From Areca catechu (lineage: Eukaryota; Streptophyta; Magnoliopsida; Arecales; Arecaceae): 64,000 nucleotides of DNA. The stretch is from positions 87,357,157 through 87,421,156 of the forward strand of contig CM038053.1 in the NCBI GenBank assembly GCA_021397845.1, in the 5' to 3' direction. The first letter of the stretch is position 1. Each line of letters starts with the position of its first letter. Shown in pieces: positions 9,286-20,355 of the stretch. Both the position numbers and the translations under genes were made by a program. The notes beneath the pieces are model-generated. The model was not told where the DNA came from and ran no database searches. It was given only the letters and a program-made list of their open reading frames with translations.

Positions 9286-10148
9286 TGATGGGGACCCAAA
9301 ACCCACCTATATTTTCTTTTAATTTTCTAGATTTTTTTAAAGTTTTTTATCCCTGCTATTCCGCCTATTCCTATTATCCTAGTGTTATCCCAAGTTTATC
9401 CCCAAGTTATTCTACTACTATTCCTGTCTTCTTCCTCCTCCAAACCATCGCCCGGAACTCCATTTTTTTTGCCACCTAACATGGATGTGCCATGCCCGAG
9501 CCGTCTCCATCGGCTGTAGCCTCCCCGTGCTGTGCCCTCTTCCCCGCTCGGCCACCCATGCTCATAGCCATCCGATCTTCGTGGTTTGCACCCATGCTGT
9601 CACGACCGTCCCATGGGAGCTGCCCGCCCATCCACCTCCCGCCGATAACCGCGATCGTGTCCCACCACCCTCCGGCCTCGCCCTTTGGGTAGATCTTTTA
9701 GGGGCCAGGCTCACGGTGGGTCTGACCACCATGGGGGACCTCCGCAGGCCCGTTTGTCCACTGGCATGATGCCCTCCCTGCCTTGGTCCACTGCCTTCCC
9801 CACCCACCGGGTGTGGCCGCCGTCCCCAGCCATCGGGTGCCATCGTGCCGCCCCGCTGCCACCGCACCTTCGTCCGTGAAGCCACGCCTACAACAGGGAA
9901 CCCCTTCGCTCGTCAAGACCATCTCCATACCGTCTGCAACCATGAAGACCATCTCCCATCTCCGTGCCACGTCCCACTCTCATGCAACCACCGTCCAGCT
10001 GCCATCAATGCCATCAGATCTTGCTGGATCCTCCAGCTCGTTCGCCTTCCACCCAGCTTGCGAGCTTGAGCCACGTCCTCGTGCTGTGGCGCTCCAACCC
10101 ATCCGGTCCATCTGCCTCGCATGCGAGTTCCGCCTCCAAATTCGCCGG
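9286..10148 (+). mobile_element. A-family 3' LTR, first part (split by G1)
   Basis: 863 bp, continued at 18,767. Chromovirus G1 interrupts it at ...attcgccgg with TSD GCCGG (10,144-10,148 and 18,762-18,766). Rejoined, the LTR is about 1,687 bp. Confidence 0.88.
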
Positions 10149-11478
10149 TGGTGTGGGAACCAGAATCCAGAAAATACTCCAACCTATTCAATTCAAGTCT
10201 GAGTCCTTATGGTTGGATTAGTCCTGTAATTAGTCCTGTAATTTCTCTTTCAATTTTGAGTCCAAATAATCTTGTAATTAATTTCGAGTCCATATGGGAT
10301 CTAGTCTAGTTGAAGTCAAAGTCTTAGTCCAATTAATTTCGAGTACATGCTGGGTCGGGTCCAATTTGAAGCCTTAGTCCAGTTGAAAGTCAGATTTTGA
10401 AGCATCAAGACAAGTCCAAAGCCAAGTGGTGCCACATGGCACTTGCCACCTCAGCGCCACATCAGCTACCACTTGCCACCTCAGCACCATCTCAGCTAGA
10501 AGCCACCTCATCAAGTGGTCCCCACTTTGGTGCCACTTGTCATGGGTTGAAGGAACTCCAAGAGGGCGCCCAAGAAGAAAGTTTGAATTCAAAATGATGG
10601 TTGGCCACCCTCTTCCACAAATCAAGCATCAAGGCCTACAAATCCTCTAACTCTCCTTGTAATCCTCCATATTTTAGGGATTTTCAAATTTTAAAGATTT
10701 GTAAGGCTCCTATTAAAGACTTTGGGATGCCCCATTGTAAGGGTAATAGATGAATAAAATTTTTGGCTTGGATTATTCTTTCTATGTGATTGTCTTTGTG
10801 TCTTTGTGGTTTAGTCTTTCTCCTCTTCCACGCCCACTCTAGTTCCTCCCTTCTTCCATCTCCAACGCCCAAGGACTCCTTTCTTCCTCTCCAATCTCAA
10901 GCGAGCCTTCAACATGCAATGGTGAATCAAGAGGATCAACACAAGGAGACCAACCTGTTCCATCTCAAGCACTCCACCATGGCGCCTAGAAGGATCCCCA
11001 TCAATGCTTCATCCACCTCTCTTCCCTTTCTCCATTTCATGTTTTGTTAAGTTCTTTCATCTTGGGGATTTCTTTGTTGCAGGGTTCTCTGGAATTTCGA
11101 CTTCAAGAGGAAGGATCTCTTGCCACCAATCTAGAAAACAAGAAGAGTCTCCAACCTGTAGCATGGCCTGGTCATCTGGAAGATCCCCTCAAGAGTGATC
11201 TTATTCTTATTGGAAAATCAATGCCAGGTAAGTCAGTATCAATTAGGTCTGAGTCATTAATCTGACTAGCATGACTGGTGGTTTTAATTCTGTCCTATTT
11301 CTTTATTATTTCGAAGTCTCGGTAATTAGGGTTATGCATGATCATTCAAGTTTGCTTCATTAACTTATCTTTGATAAATTATGCTGAACTCTTCATATGT
11401 CGATAGAACTTGCCAATTAATCTTCGATAATCTCCTTTAGAGTTGCATAGTTTCATCTTCACTTTGCATCCCCTACCA
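10149..11478 (+). repeat. G1 5' LTR
   Basis: 1,330 bp, TGGTGTGGGAACC to CCCCTACCA. Near the start it has repeated agtcctgtaatt motifs; further on there is an AATAAA at ~10,754 that could serve polyadenylation. Short frames inside are not conserved proteins. Confidence 0.93.
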
Positions 11479-11482
11479 TTCT

Positions 11483-11494
11483 TGGTATCAGAGC
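11483..11494 (+). other. G1 primer-binding site (tRNA-iMet)
   Basis: TGGTATCAGAGC four bases after the LTR, complementary to the 3' end of plant initiator tRNA-Met. Confidence 0.92.
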
Positions 11495-12702
11495 ATGGTT
11501 GCATTAGGGTAGAATAGTTTTCTCTTAAATCCAAACTAGATCAAAAACTCACGCCTCCAGAGCGGGTGTACTGCAGTACACTGTCATGACCCATGGGAGT
11601 AATGAGCCTCCAGGCCGGACTTGAAGTTCTATATTAGAGTTTGGTAAAGCATCACAATTCCTTTAATTTCTTTTTTTCTGTGAATCTGAATCTGCTGGCT
11701 GTGATCAAAAAAAAAAAATCAAAAACAAAAAATAGTACATTTTGCATTGATATTTTTTTTTTGATTCCATATATGGTTAGTTATAATCACACAAAGTTTC
11801 AGCATCAGAATAAATTTACAGAAAATACTAAAATTCCTACTTCAATCTTCTATCCTTCTGAAATAGTCTGCAGTACATGGTCTGTTGTTTTTATTGTTTC
11901 TCTATATAGACAGATCAAAATTTTCTGATTTTTATTTTGCTGGGATCCTCATAATTTATATTATTTCTTAAAAATTTTTTAAATTTTATTTCAATTGTTA
12001 GAATTTCTAGCATTCGAAATACTCTCTGAGATTCAATCTGAACTGAAATTCCAGCAAGAACCAATCTCAGAAAATTTTTGAATTTGAAGTTCAAATTTTA
12101 AATTTTAAAATTTTAAAATTCTGACATTATAGAATCTAAAACTTGGAGTTTGAAATTTAAATTTTAAAATTTAAGTTTTAATTTGAAATTGTTTGAAAAC
12201 TAATCAAGTCAATTAATTAAGTCAGCTCATAAAACACAAAAAAAAAAAAAAAAAAAAAAATTGCATTCATTTGAAAACATCTTAAGGGCATCAATATGAC
12301 ATGGGGGCAAGAGTACATCACTTGTCCTTAGCCCAAAACCACAACCCATCATCTCGATCCCAATCCTTAATTAAAACCAATTAGACTTAATCACCCTAGT
12401 GGGTTAGGGACACCAACTAGTCGGGTTCGGATTAGGGTCAAGTTGATTGTGTCCACTAATTGGTGTGTGCTTACAAGGTTGGTGTCTTGGATTGGTGTAT
12501 TAGGGCTTGTGGGTTGCTCCGCCTACCTGGCCAATCACAGATTGGTGTCTAAGGTTGGCAGAACAGGGACCTCCACTCCCCTTCCCACCTACCTGGCTAA
12601 GTCACGTAAGTTACTACTAGTTAGTTGGTCCTTTTAATTAGATCTCTAATTCATACTCTAAGTCTAGAAATCCTTAGCCCGAGTTTGAGTCAAATTGTTT
12701 GC
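11495..12702 (+). other. G1 untranslated leader
   Basis: 1.2 kb with no conserved frame. It contains AT-rich sequence, a poly-A run (12,237-12,260) and a final 400 bp (from ~12,300) whose motifs (ttagggacaccaac, ggtgtctaagg) recur in the leaders of G2, G3 and L. It probably carries packaging or translation signals. Confidence 0.7.
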
Positions 12703-13950
12703 ATGACAACTAGATCAGGAACTCCTTACCACCCTTCACAAGACCAACCAAGTTCATCCATGGACACTAGTATGGAAACCCTTATGAGATCTATGATTAA
12801 GCGACTTGAACGTTTGGATTCTAGGTTTGATCAATTCGAGGAAAGGATAGAAAACCTAGAGGAATCTAGGTTGACCCCAACTGAACCACCTTCACCCAGA
12901 TTACCTTCAGTTCGTCCTAGAGCCCAACGACAGGAACATACACCTGATACAATTCATAAAAGGCCACATCAGGATTATGCTGATCACACTCCAGAGCCAT
13001 ATCCTACAAGACCTCGCCATGATACTTTTGATCAGGATGATCGGGCCTTAAGGAATATCCATCTAGATGCACCAACCTTTGAGGGAAGCCTAGATCCTAA
13101 GGTGTACATAGACTAGGAGGCTGACATGGAACAATATTTTGACTGGTATGATATGTCTGAAGAGAGAAGATTCAAGTTTGCCAAAATCAGACTAGTCCGT
13201 CAGGCTAGGTTGTATTGGGAAAATGTCGAACGCATAGCTAGGCAGAGGGGAGACTTACCTATAACGACCTGGAGAGACATGAAGAGAAAGCTTAGAGTGA
13301 AATATTTGCCTATGTCTTATCAGCAAAGTTTGTTAGATCAGTGGCAGCGATTGACACAAGGAAATAAGACCATTTCTGAATACGTTGCTAAATTTGATGA
13401 GTTTGCAATGCGATGCAATGTAGTTGAGTCTGAGTCAGCCACATTGTCAAGGTTTAGATCAGGATTGAATGAAGATATAAAAGGGGAACTATTTTTGAGA
13501 GAAGTCCATGATTTAGATCAGGCATACCAAGTTGCCATGGACTATGAGAGGTTTCAAAGGAGAGCTACATTTAGGCGACCTGAGCCCATTGGGTTTAATC
13601 CTCCTGTTAGTCGACCTAGTTCAGTCCCTGGTACAACCAATAAACCAAGATCCAGCTCGAATCCAACCCCTAGGCCCAACCCTACCATTCCCCCAATTCC
13701 TAGAGAAGACAAAGGAAAGAGCCCTGAAGTTCGAGGTGAGAGGGAGCGAGTCTGCTATAAGTGTCGTAAACCTGGTCATTTCGTGAGCCAATGTCCCTCT
13801 AGAGCTTTACATATAGGGGAGGCAGAAGAAGGTGAATCAGAACCCCTGGAGAATGATGAAGAGGAGGTTTATGAAGCAGGGGATTGCTTGGCTGATGAGT
13901 ATAAAGGAGATGAAGAAAATATAGATTCATCAGATGTGTTAGGAGTTGTG
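12703..13950 (+). pseudogene. gag: G1 gag (nucleocapsid polyprotein), one internal stop
   Basis: Structural protein of the virus-like particle. I start at the Met of MTTRSG because G2 (MSTRNG) and G3 (MTTRSG) start alike; an upstream in-frame Met at 12,625 lacks this support. In order: a charged coiled-coil-like N-terminus, a TAG at 13,114-13,116 replacing a Trp kept in G2, the capsid-like region (~13,126-13,545) and one CX2CX4HX4C zinc knuckle (13,753-13,794). An acidic tail leads into protease. Confidence 0.9.
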
Positions 13951-14500
13951 AGATGTATCATGACACAGACCAAGGAGCAGGAAGACTGGCGTAGGACTAG
14001 CATCCTACACACATTTGTCAAAATAGGAGAAAAGGTCTGTAAGATCGTGATCGATAGTGGAAGCTGTGTCAATGCCATTTCCACTAGTGCAGCCAAGAAT
14101 CTAGGATTACCCACTGAACCACATCCCAATCCATATAAGGTATCCTGGATCGATTCCACTTCTATCCCAATCAAGCAGAGATGTTAGGTCCGAATCCAAC
14201 TTCAGTCCTATCATGAACGAATCTGGTGTGATGTGCTCCCTATGGGAGTAAGTAGCATCATCCTAGGTAGGCCATGGCTGTTTGACCATGATGTGACAAT
14301 TTTTGGTCGATCAAATTCCTGTGCTTTCAATTTCAATGGCAAGAAAATTGTCATTCATCCAACCCAGCCTAAGGACAACACCAAAAGAGGAGCTAGCAGC
14401 CTGAAAGAAAAAAGGACTGGACTAAATTTGATAGGTGCAAGAGAATTAGAAAAAGACATTAATGAGGGAGCACCTATTTGGATGGTAGCTACTAAGGAAA
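13951..14500 (+). pseudogene. G1 aspartic protease domain
   Basis: Processes the polyprotein. The catalytic Asp-Ser-Gly is at 14,053-14,061 and the second conserved block (ILGRPW) is near 14,260. A TAG at 14,185-14,187 replaces a Gln present in G2 and G3 (CAG to TAG). The frame otherwise continues into reverse transcriptase, so gag and pol look like one frame. Confidence 0.88.
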
Positions 14501-15440
14501 CTAAGGACCACACCCCTGTAGAACACCCTCAAGAGGTGGTCCAATTATTGAAAGAATTTGAAGACATGTTTCCCGAGGACCTACCCGATAGTCTTCGACC
14601 TTTAAGGGACATACAGCATGCCATAGATTTAGTCCCTAGCGCGACTTTACCTAATTTGCCTCATTATAGGATGAATCCAACTGAACATCAGGAGTTACAA
14701 AGGCAAGTTAGTGAACTTCTTAGAAAGGGGTTTGTTAGAGAAAGTTTAAGCCCATGTGCAGTCCCTGCCTTGTTAACCCCTAAGAAGGATGGCACCTGGA
14801 GGATGTGTGTAGACAGCCGTGCCATCAACAAGATTACTGTTAAATATAGGTTTCCAATTCCAAGACTGGACGATATGTTAGACATGATAGCCGGATCAAC
14901 GATTTTCTCCAAGATAGACTTAAAGAGTGGCTATCACCAGGTTAGGGTTAGGCCTGGAGATGAATGGAAGACCGCTTTAAGACTAAAGATGGATTATATG
15001 AGTGGTTAGTCATGCCGTTCGGTCTGTCCAATGCACCCAGCACCTTTATGAGAATTATGAATCAGGTATTGAAAACCTTCATCGGGAAATTTGTGGTGGT
15101 CTACTTTGATGACATTCTTATCTATAGCATGACTAAGGCAGACCATTTAACCCACCTAAGGCAAGTTTGCCAAGTCCTTAGAAAGGATAGCCTCTATGCC
15201 AATATCAAGAAGTGTGATTTCTTAACACATAGAGTAATCTTTCTAGGATTCGTAGTCACATCTGAAGGAGTGTCCGCTGACCCTGCGAAAATTAAGTCCA
15301 TAGTAGAGTGGCCTGTACCCAAAAGCATCCATGATATCCGTAGTTTCCACGGTTTAGCCACCTTCTTTAAGAGATTCATTAGAGGGTTCAGTATGATAGT
15401 GGCTCCAATCACTGATTGTATTAGGAAGGGAACTTTTGAG
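14501..15440 (+). pseudogene. pol: G1 reverse transcriptase, frameshifted
   Basis: RNA-directed DNA polymerase. The N-terminal block LPHYRMNP and the VPALLTPKKDGTWR motif are followed by a one-base frameshift at ~14,975-14,985. The catalytic YFDD is at 15,102-15,113. A TAG at 15,441-15,443 replaces a Trp just before RNase H. G2 gives the expected frame through both lesions. Confidence 0.92.
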
Positions 15441-15900
15441 TAGACTAAAGCAGCAGACAAAGCCTTCCTAACAATTAAGGAAAAAATGACACACGCACCT
15501 GTCTTGAGGTTACCCGATTTTATCAAAGTGTTTGAGGTTGCTTGTGATGCTTCTGGGGTAGGAATTGGAGGTCTCTTGAGTCAAGAGAATCACCTAGTAG
15601 CATATTTCAGTGAAAAGTTAAATGAAGCGAGACTAAGATATTCCACCTATGATAGAGAGCTATATACGGTAGTTCAGGCATTACGTTATTGGAGGCATTA
15701 TCTTCTACCGCAAGAGTTTGTCCTATTTTCTAACCACGAAGCTCTTAGGTTCCTTAGTTCTCAGAAGAAATTGAACCCTAGGCACGGGAAATGGGTAGAG
15801 TTCATACAAGCTTATACGTTCGTACTGAAACATCATGCCGGTACTGAAAATAGGGTAGTCGATGCGTTGAGTCGTCGTTCCATGTTGTTGACTTCTGTGA
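15441..15900 (+). pseudogene. G1 RNase H domain, one acidic site lost
   Basis: Removes RNA from the RNA:DNA hybrid. The ACDASGVGIGG and YSTYDRELY blocks are clear. The residue that is Asp in G2 (SDHEAL) is Asn here (SNHEAL, near 15,732), a G-to-A change at a conserved acidic position. The domain ends with the usual VVDALSRR. Confidence 0.85.
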
Positions 15901-17200
15901 GCACTGTGGTAGTAGGGTTTGATAGATTGAAAGAGGAGTATCCTACATGCCCTGATTTTGGTAACATCTATCGATCCCTTCAACAAGGACCATCTAGTAA
16001 GCATAGTGATTATACCCTTTTAGATGGATACTTTTTCAAAGGAAATCAGTTGTGTATTCCCAAGACCTATGTTAGAGAATTTCTGATTTGGGAAGTTCAT
16101 GATGGAGGCTTGTCAGGACATTTTGGTAGGAATAAGACCATCTTAGCAATAGAAGACCAATTCTTTTGGCCTGGTCTCAAAAGAAATGTGGCCCAGATTG
16201 TAGCTTAGTGCCATACCTGTGCTGTTGCAAAACAGCAAAGACAAAACACCGGTCTGTACACACCCTTACTTGTTCCTGATTGTCCATGGCAGGATATCAT
16301 CATGGATTTTGTAGTAGGCCTCCCTAAGACGTCTAGGAAGCATGATTCTGTCTTTGTGGTTGTCGATCTTTTCTCTAAGATGGCTCACTTCATTCCTTGT
16401 TCTCAAACTTTAGATGCTTCGAAGGTGGCCAAGCTTTTTCTCGATCAGGTCGTTAGGCTTCATTGTTTACCCAAAACCATTGTGTCTGATAGAGATGTCA
16501 AATTTACTAGCTATTTCTAGAAAACCCTCTAGCACATGTTAGGTACCAAGCTAAAATTCTCTACTGCCTATCATCCTCAAACCAATGGCCAGACAGAGGT
16601 AGTAAACCGAAGCTTAGGAAATCTGTTGAGATGTTTGGTTGGTGAAAACCTTGGAAACTGGGACCTATTACTTCCTCGTACTGAATTTGCCTACAACAGC
16701 TCAGTTAATAGGTTTATTGGGAAAAGTCCGTTCGAAGTGGTCCATGGATACAGACCTAGGAAACCTTTAGACCAAGCCCCATTACCCACACATGCACGAG
16801 TGTCTGAGTCTGCTGAGTCATATGCACAGCATATTAGGGAATTGCATAAGGAGATTAGCCAAAAGACCCAATCGAGCAATGAACTCTATTAGCATATGAC
16901 TAATTCACATAAACGGTTAAAAGAATTTAATGAAGGGGACTCCGTTATGATCAAATTTAAACCTGAAAAGTTTCCGCCGAGAACTATGAAGAAACTCCAT
17001 GCCCGAGGAGCCGGACCCTTCAAAATAATAAAGAAAATTGGACCCAATGCTTATGTATTGGAATTACCACCAGGTTATGGCATTAGTTCTACCTTTAATG
17101 TTTCAGACTTAAAAGAATACAAAGAACCTGCATTGATACCCAGTGAGTTTTTTGGTCCTAATGTTTCTTTTGAGAGTGAAACACCAATTGAGTGTCCACC
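15901..17200 (+). pseudogene. G1 integrase, four TAG stops
   Basis: Inserts the cDNA into the genome. The N-terminal zinc-binding region starts near 16,088 (VHDGGLSGHFG). The catalytic core runs from MDFVVGLP (16,302) past VSDRD (~16,485) to the QTEVVNRSLGN block (~16,590). Stops lie at 16,206, 16,518, 16,530 and 16,890; the two at 16,518-16,532 replace Trp. The C-terminal part (from ~16,935) carries the PGYGISSTFNVSDL block before the chromodomain. Confidence 0.9.
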
Positions 17201-17504
17201 ACCATGTGTTCCTGAGAGAAAGGAGAGAATTGAAAGGATCTTGGATGACCAGATCATTACTACTAGAAATAAAGGCTACCAACATTATCTAGTTAGATGG
17301 CAAGGATGTCCTGAATCTGAAGACTCCTGGATTTCCCGAGAGGACCTACAACAAATCAACCCGGATGCATTAGAAGCTTATCAAGCCAACCCTCACTCGA
17401 TAGGGTCGAGTTCCTCCCACCCCGAGAGAATTGGTGTGGGAACCAAAATCTGGAAAAGACTCCAACATATTCAATTCAAGTCTGAGTCCTTATGGTTGGA
17501 TTAG
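17201..17504 (+). pseudogene. G1 chromodomain and polyprotein C-terminus (runs into the 3' LTR)
   Basis: A chromodomain (about 17,224-17,385) with YLVRWQG and DSWIS motifs, the type that directs chromoviruses to modified histones. A Ser-rich tail follows. The frame crosses the polypurine tract and the LTR start (17,432), stopping at 17,504, so the last ~24 codons are encoded by the 3' LTR. G2 does the same. Confidence 0.85.
17395..17411 (+). other. Conserved hairpin near the 3' LTR (G1)
   Basis: ACTCGA-TAGGG-TCGAGT, 20 nt upstream of the LTR. The equivalent hairpin occurs at the same spacing in G2, N, K, L, A and B. Confidence 0.7.
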
Positions 17505-18761
17505 TCATGTAATTAGTCCTGTAATTTCTCTTTCAATTTTGAGTCCAAATAATCTTGTAATTAATTTCGAGTCCATATGGGGTCTGGTCCAGTTGAAGTC
17601 AAAGTCTTAGTCCAATTAATTTTGAGTCCATGCTGGGTCGGGTCCAATTTGAAGCCTTAGTCCAGTTGAAAGTCAGATTTTGAAGTATCAAGACAAGTCC
17701 AAAGCCAAGTGGTGCCACATGCCACTTGACACCTCAGTGCCACATCAGCTACCACTTGCCACCTCAACGCCATCTCACCTAGAAGCCACCTCATCAAGTG
17801 GTCCCCACTTTGGTGCCACTTGTCATGGGTTGAAGGAACTCCAAGAGGGTGCCCAAGAAGAAATTTTGAATTCAAAATGATGGTTGGCCAACCTCTTCCA
17901 CAAATCAAGCATCAAGGCCTGCAAATCCTCTAACTCTCCTTGTAATCCTCCACATTTTAGGGATTTTCAAATTTTAAAGATTTGTAAGGCTCCTATTAAA
18001 GACTTTGGGATGCCCAATTGTAAGGGTAATGGATGAATAAAATTTTTGGCTTGGATTATTCTTTCTATGTGATTGTCTTTGTGTCTATGTGGTTTAGTCT
18101 TTCTCCTCTTCCACGCCCACTCTAGTTCCTCCCTTCTTCCATCTCCAACGCCCAAGGACTCCTTTCTTCCTCTCCAATCTCAAGCGAGCCTTCAACATGC
18201 AATGGTGAATCAAGAGGATCAACACAAGGAGACCAACCTGTTCCATCTCAAGCACTCCACCATGGCGCCTAGAAGGATCCCCATCAATGCTTCATCCACC
18301 TCTCTTCCCTTTCTCCATTTCATGTTTTGTTAAGTTCTTTCATCTTAGGGATTTCTTTGTTGCAGGGTTCTCTGGAATTTCGACTTCAAGAGGAAGGATC
18401 TTTTGCCACAAATCCAGAAAACAAGAAGAGTCTCCAACCTATAGCATGGCCTGGTCATTTGGAAGATCCCCTCAAGAGTGATCTTATTCTTATTAGAAAA
18501 TCAATGCCAGGTAAGTCAGTATCAATTAGGTCTGAGACATTAATCTGACTAGCATGACTGGTGGTTTTAATTCTGTCATATTTCTTTATTATTTCGAAGT
18601 CTAGGTAATTAGGGTTATGCATGATCATTCAAGTTTGCTTCATTAACTTATCTTTGATAAATTATGCTGAACTCTTCATATGTCGATAGAACTTGCCAAT
18701 TAATCTTCGCTAATCTCCTTTAGAGTTGCATAGTTTCATCTTCACTTTGCATCCCCTACCA
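17432..18761 (+). repeat. G1 3' LTR
   Basis: 1,330 bp, same ends as the 5' LTR, followed by TSD GCCGG (18,762-18,766). The purine-rich tract cgagagaat precedes it. Confidence 0.93.
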
Positions 18762-18766
18762 GCCGG

Positions 18767-18941
18767 CCTCCTCCAAATCTGCCATCCTCCTCCAAATTCA
18801 CTGGCCCGCATCATCCACCTCGCTTGCGATCTCGACATGTGATCCCCTGTTCCATGATCACGGGAGAGAGAGACATGCACAGATTTCAGAATGAAAGAGT
18901 TGGCATCGATCTTTAAGCTATAGGATTTAGGTTTTTTTTTT

Positions 18942-19004
<63 letters not shown>

Positions 19005-19590
19005 AAGTAAAATCAAATAAAATTTCCATGTATGAGTTCTAATGCCTATAAAAAGGCATCCCTTTTGTATTTGCAATTGATGAAAATGAATTTTTGAGAG
19101 TATTTTTCCACTTGTGTGTGGTTATGGGCTGAGGCCCGTTTGCCTTCGTCTTTTGGGATGTCGAGGGATGTGAGGCCCCAACTTGTCTTCATCCTTCAGG
19201 ACGTCGAGGGGTGTGAGGCACCGGGTGTCTCCATTCTTTTCTCCCATCGTCATGTCTCTCCCTATTTTCCCTCATGTCCTTGAGATTCATCCTAGCGCCT
19301 CCAAGTATCGAGGAGGGCGTAATGCCTTAGAGATGAGAGGTCTCTTTGTTAGGATGAGTCCCAAGGTCCATTAGTTCCAGTCCCCTGTCTCCCATCTCCA
19401 TCCTTCCTTCGCCACTTTCGCCAAGAAAACTGAAAATCAAAAGAGTCTGGTTGTTATAGAGCTTTTCGGGTCGTCCTATCCTAGTCCCGGGAGGCTTCTT
19501 AGCCCTCCCACGATCTTTGGTTTGATTTAGGTTTTTTTTTCCCATTTTCGAATAACCCCATGTTTCTTCGTTTCTGCCATCACCACATCA
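18767..19590 (+). mobile_element. A-family 3' LTR, second part
   Basis: Continuation of 9,286-10,148 after G1. It contains a long (TA)n run (about 18,945-19,000), the TATA box in its inverted repeat (19,042-19,059) and two 43-bp units. It ends CACATCA, followed by GATCC (19,591-19,595), which matches AATCC at the other side of the inversion in four of five bases. Confidence 0.87.
18945..19000. repeat. (TA)n microsatellite in A LTR
   Basis: An uninterrupted TA run of about 55 bp. Other A LTRs have 8-17 bp at the equivalent place, so it has expanded here. Confidence 0.9.
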
Positions 19591-19616
19591 GATCCTTCCC
19601 CACTCTGTCACGCACA
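19591..19616 (+). mobile_element. Element B 3' LTR, terminal 26 bp
   Basis: gatccttccccactctg... matches, in direct orientation, the end of the B LTR seen inverted at 7,275-7,250. It is followed by the outer TSD TCATC (19,617-19,621). Confidence 0.7.
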
Positions 19617-20355
19617 TCATCTCTTTGACCTTCAATGCTGAAGATGACCTAGGGTTAGACTGCCAACCCTAACTGAGTCAATCCACAACATGTCTCAACC
19701 TTGCAAGTCCAATGACTCCTCACTAGGACTACCTTGGCCAAGGATTTACTAAATTGAGAAATTGTGAGACATTTAAATAAAACAATTTGGAGAGGTCAGT
19801 TCCATCTTGGTCCACCACTGCTCCACATGTACTTGCCTGTACCCAAAAATCTTCCATCATCGAATTAGAAATCCGGGTAGTCCGGCACCAAAGCACAGGG
19901 AGTTGCTTGCAAGCTACCATCATGACCTCAAGTCGGAGGGACACATATACCCATATCCAATCATGAGCAATCCTTTGGTAGAAAGGAGCTCAACGGAGTC
20001 ACGTTCAATGAGATGTCACACATCCTACTTGCAGATCACATCAGTGTCACCACACTCCTTTGGTCAAGAGGACAACCAAACGATGTGAACCACAACAACC
20101 TACACTTGATACATTGCCATCCTATACAATGTATCCTTTGGTTGTGAACCTTTTAAAGGACTACTCAATATATCCTCTCTATATCAAAGTCAGTGCAGTC
20201 CTAAGGACTTCATCACATAAATTGAGTTCATTACAGGAAAATGAATGATGTGATGAGCTACCAAAATAATGTTTTATTAATTCATATATAGATTATAATA
20301 CTGAGCACAACCGCCTATAACCTAGGTGATTAGCTTTGGGATACAATTCCTAATA
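19617..20355 (-). mobile_element. Copia-like LTR H1, right part
   Basis: Closely matches 42,205-42,949 (H2) throughout. On the minus strand the LTR starts TATTAGGAATTGTATCCC at 20,355 and contains AATAAAACATTATT. Short frames here (e.g. 19,807-20,088) are non-coding and contain no recognisable domain. Confidence 0.7.

Larger units (their letters stand above)
10149..18761 (+). mobile_element. Ty3/gypsy chromovirus G1, full-length but disabled (8,613 bp)
   Basis: Complete structure: two 1,330-bp LTRs, iMet primer site, 1.2-kb leader, gag, protease, reverse transcriptase, RNase H, integrase and chromodomain. It is flanked by 5-bp TSDs GCCGG. The LTRs are equal in length and differ by tens of substitutions by eye, around 3%. 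Seven in-frame TAG stops and one frameshift disable the polyprotein. The domain order and chromodomain place it among plant chromoviruses; I did not fix the clade. Confidence 0.95.

Noticed and set aside
7493..10221. Series of Pro/Ser/His-rich frames
   Set aside because: Mirror images of the frames in the left A array; same non-coding LTR read on the other strand.
10149..18761. Endogenous pararetrovirus (caulimovirid)
   Set aside because: True LTRs, TSDs, an integrase and a chromodomain are present, and no movement protein is seen, so Ty3/gypsy is the correct class.
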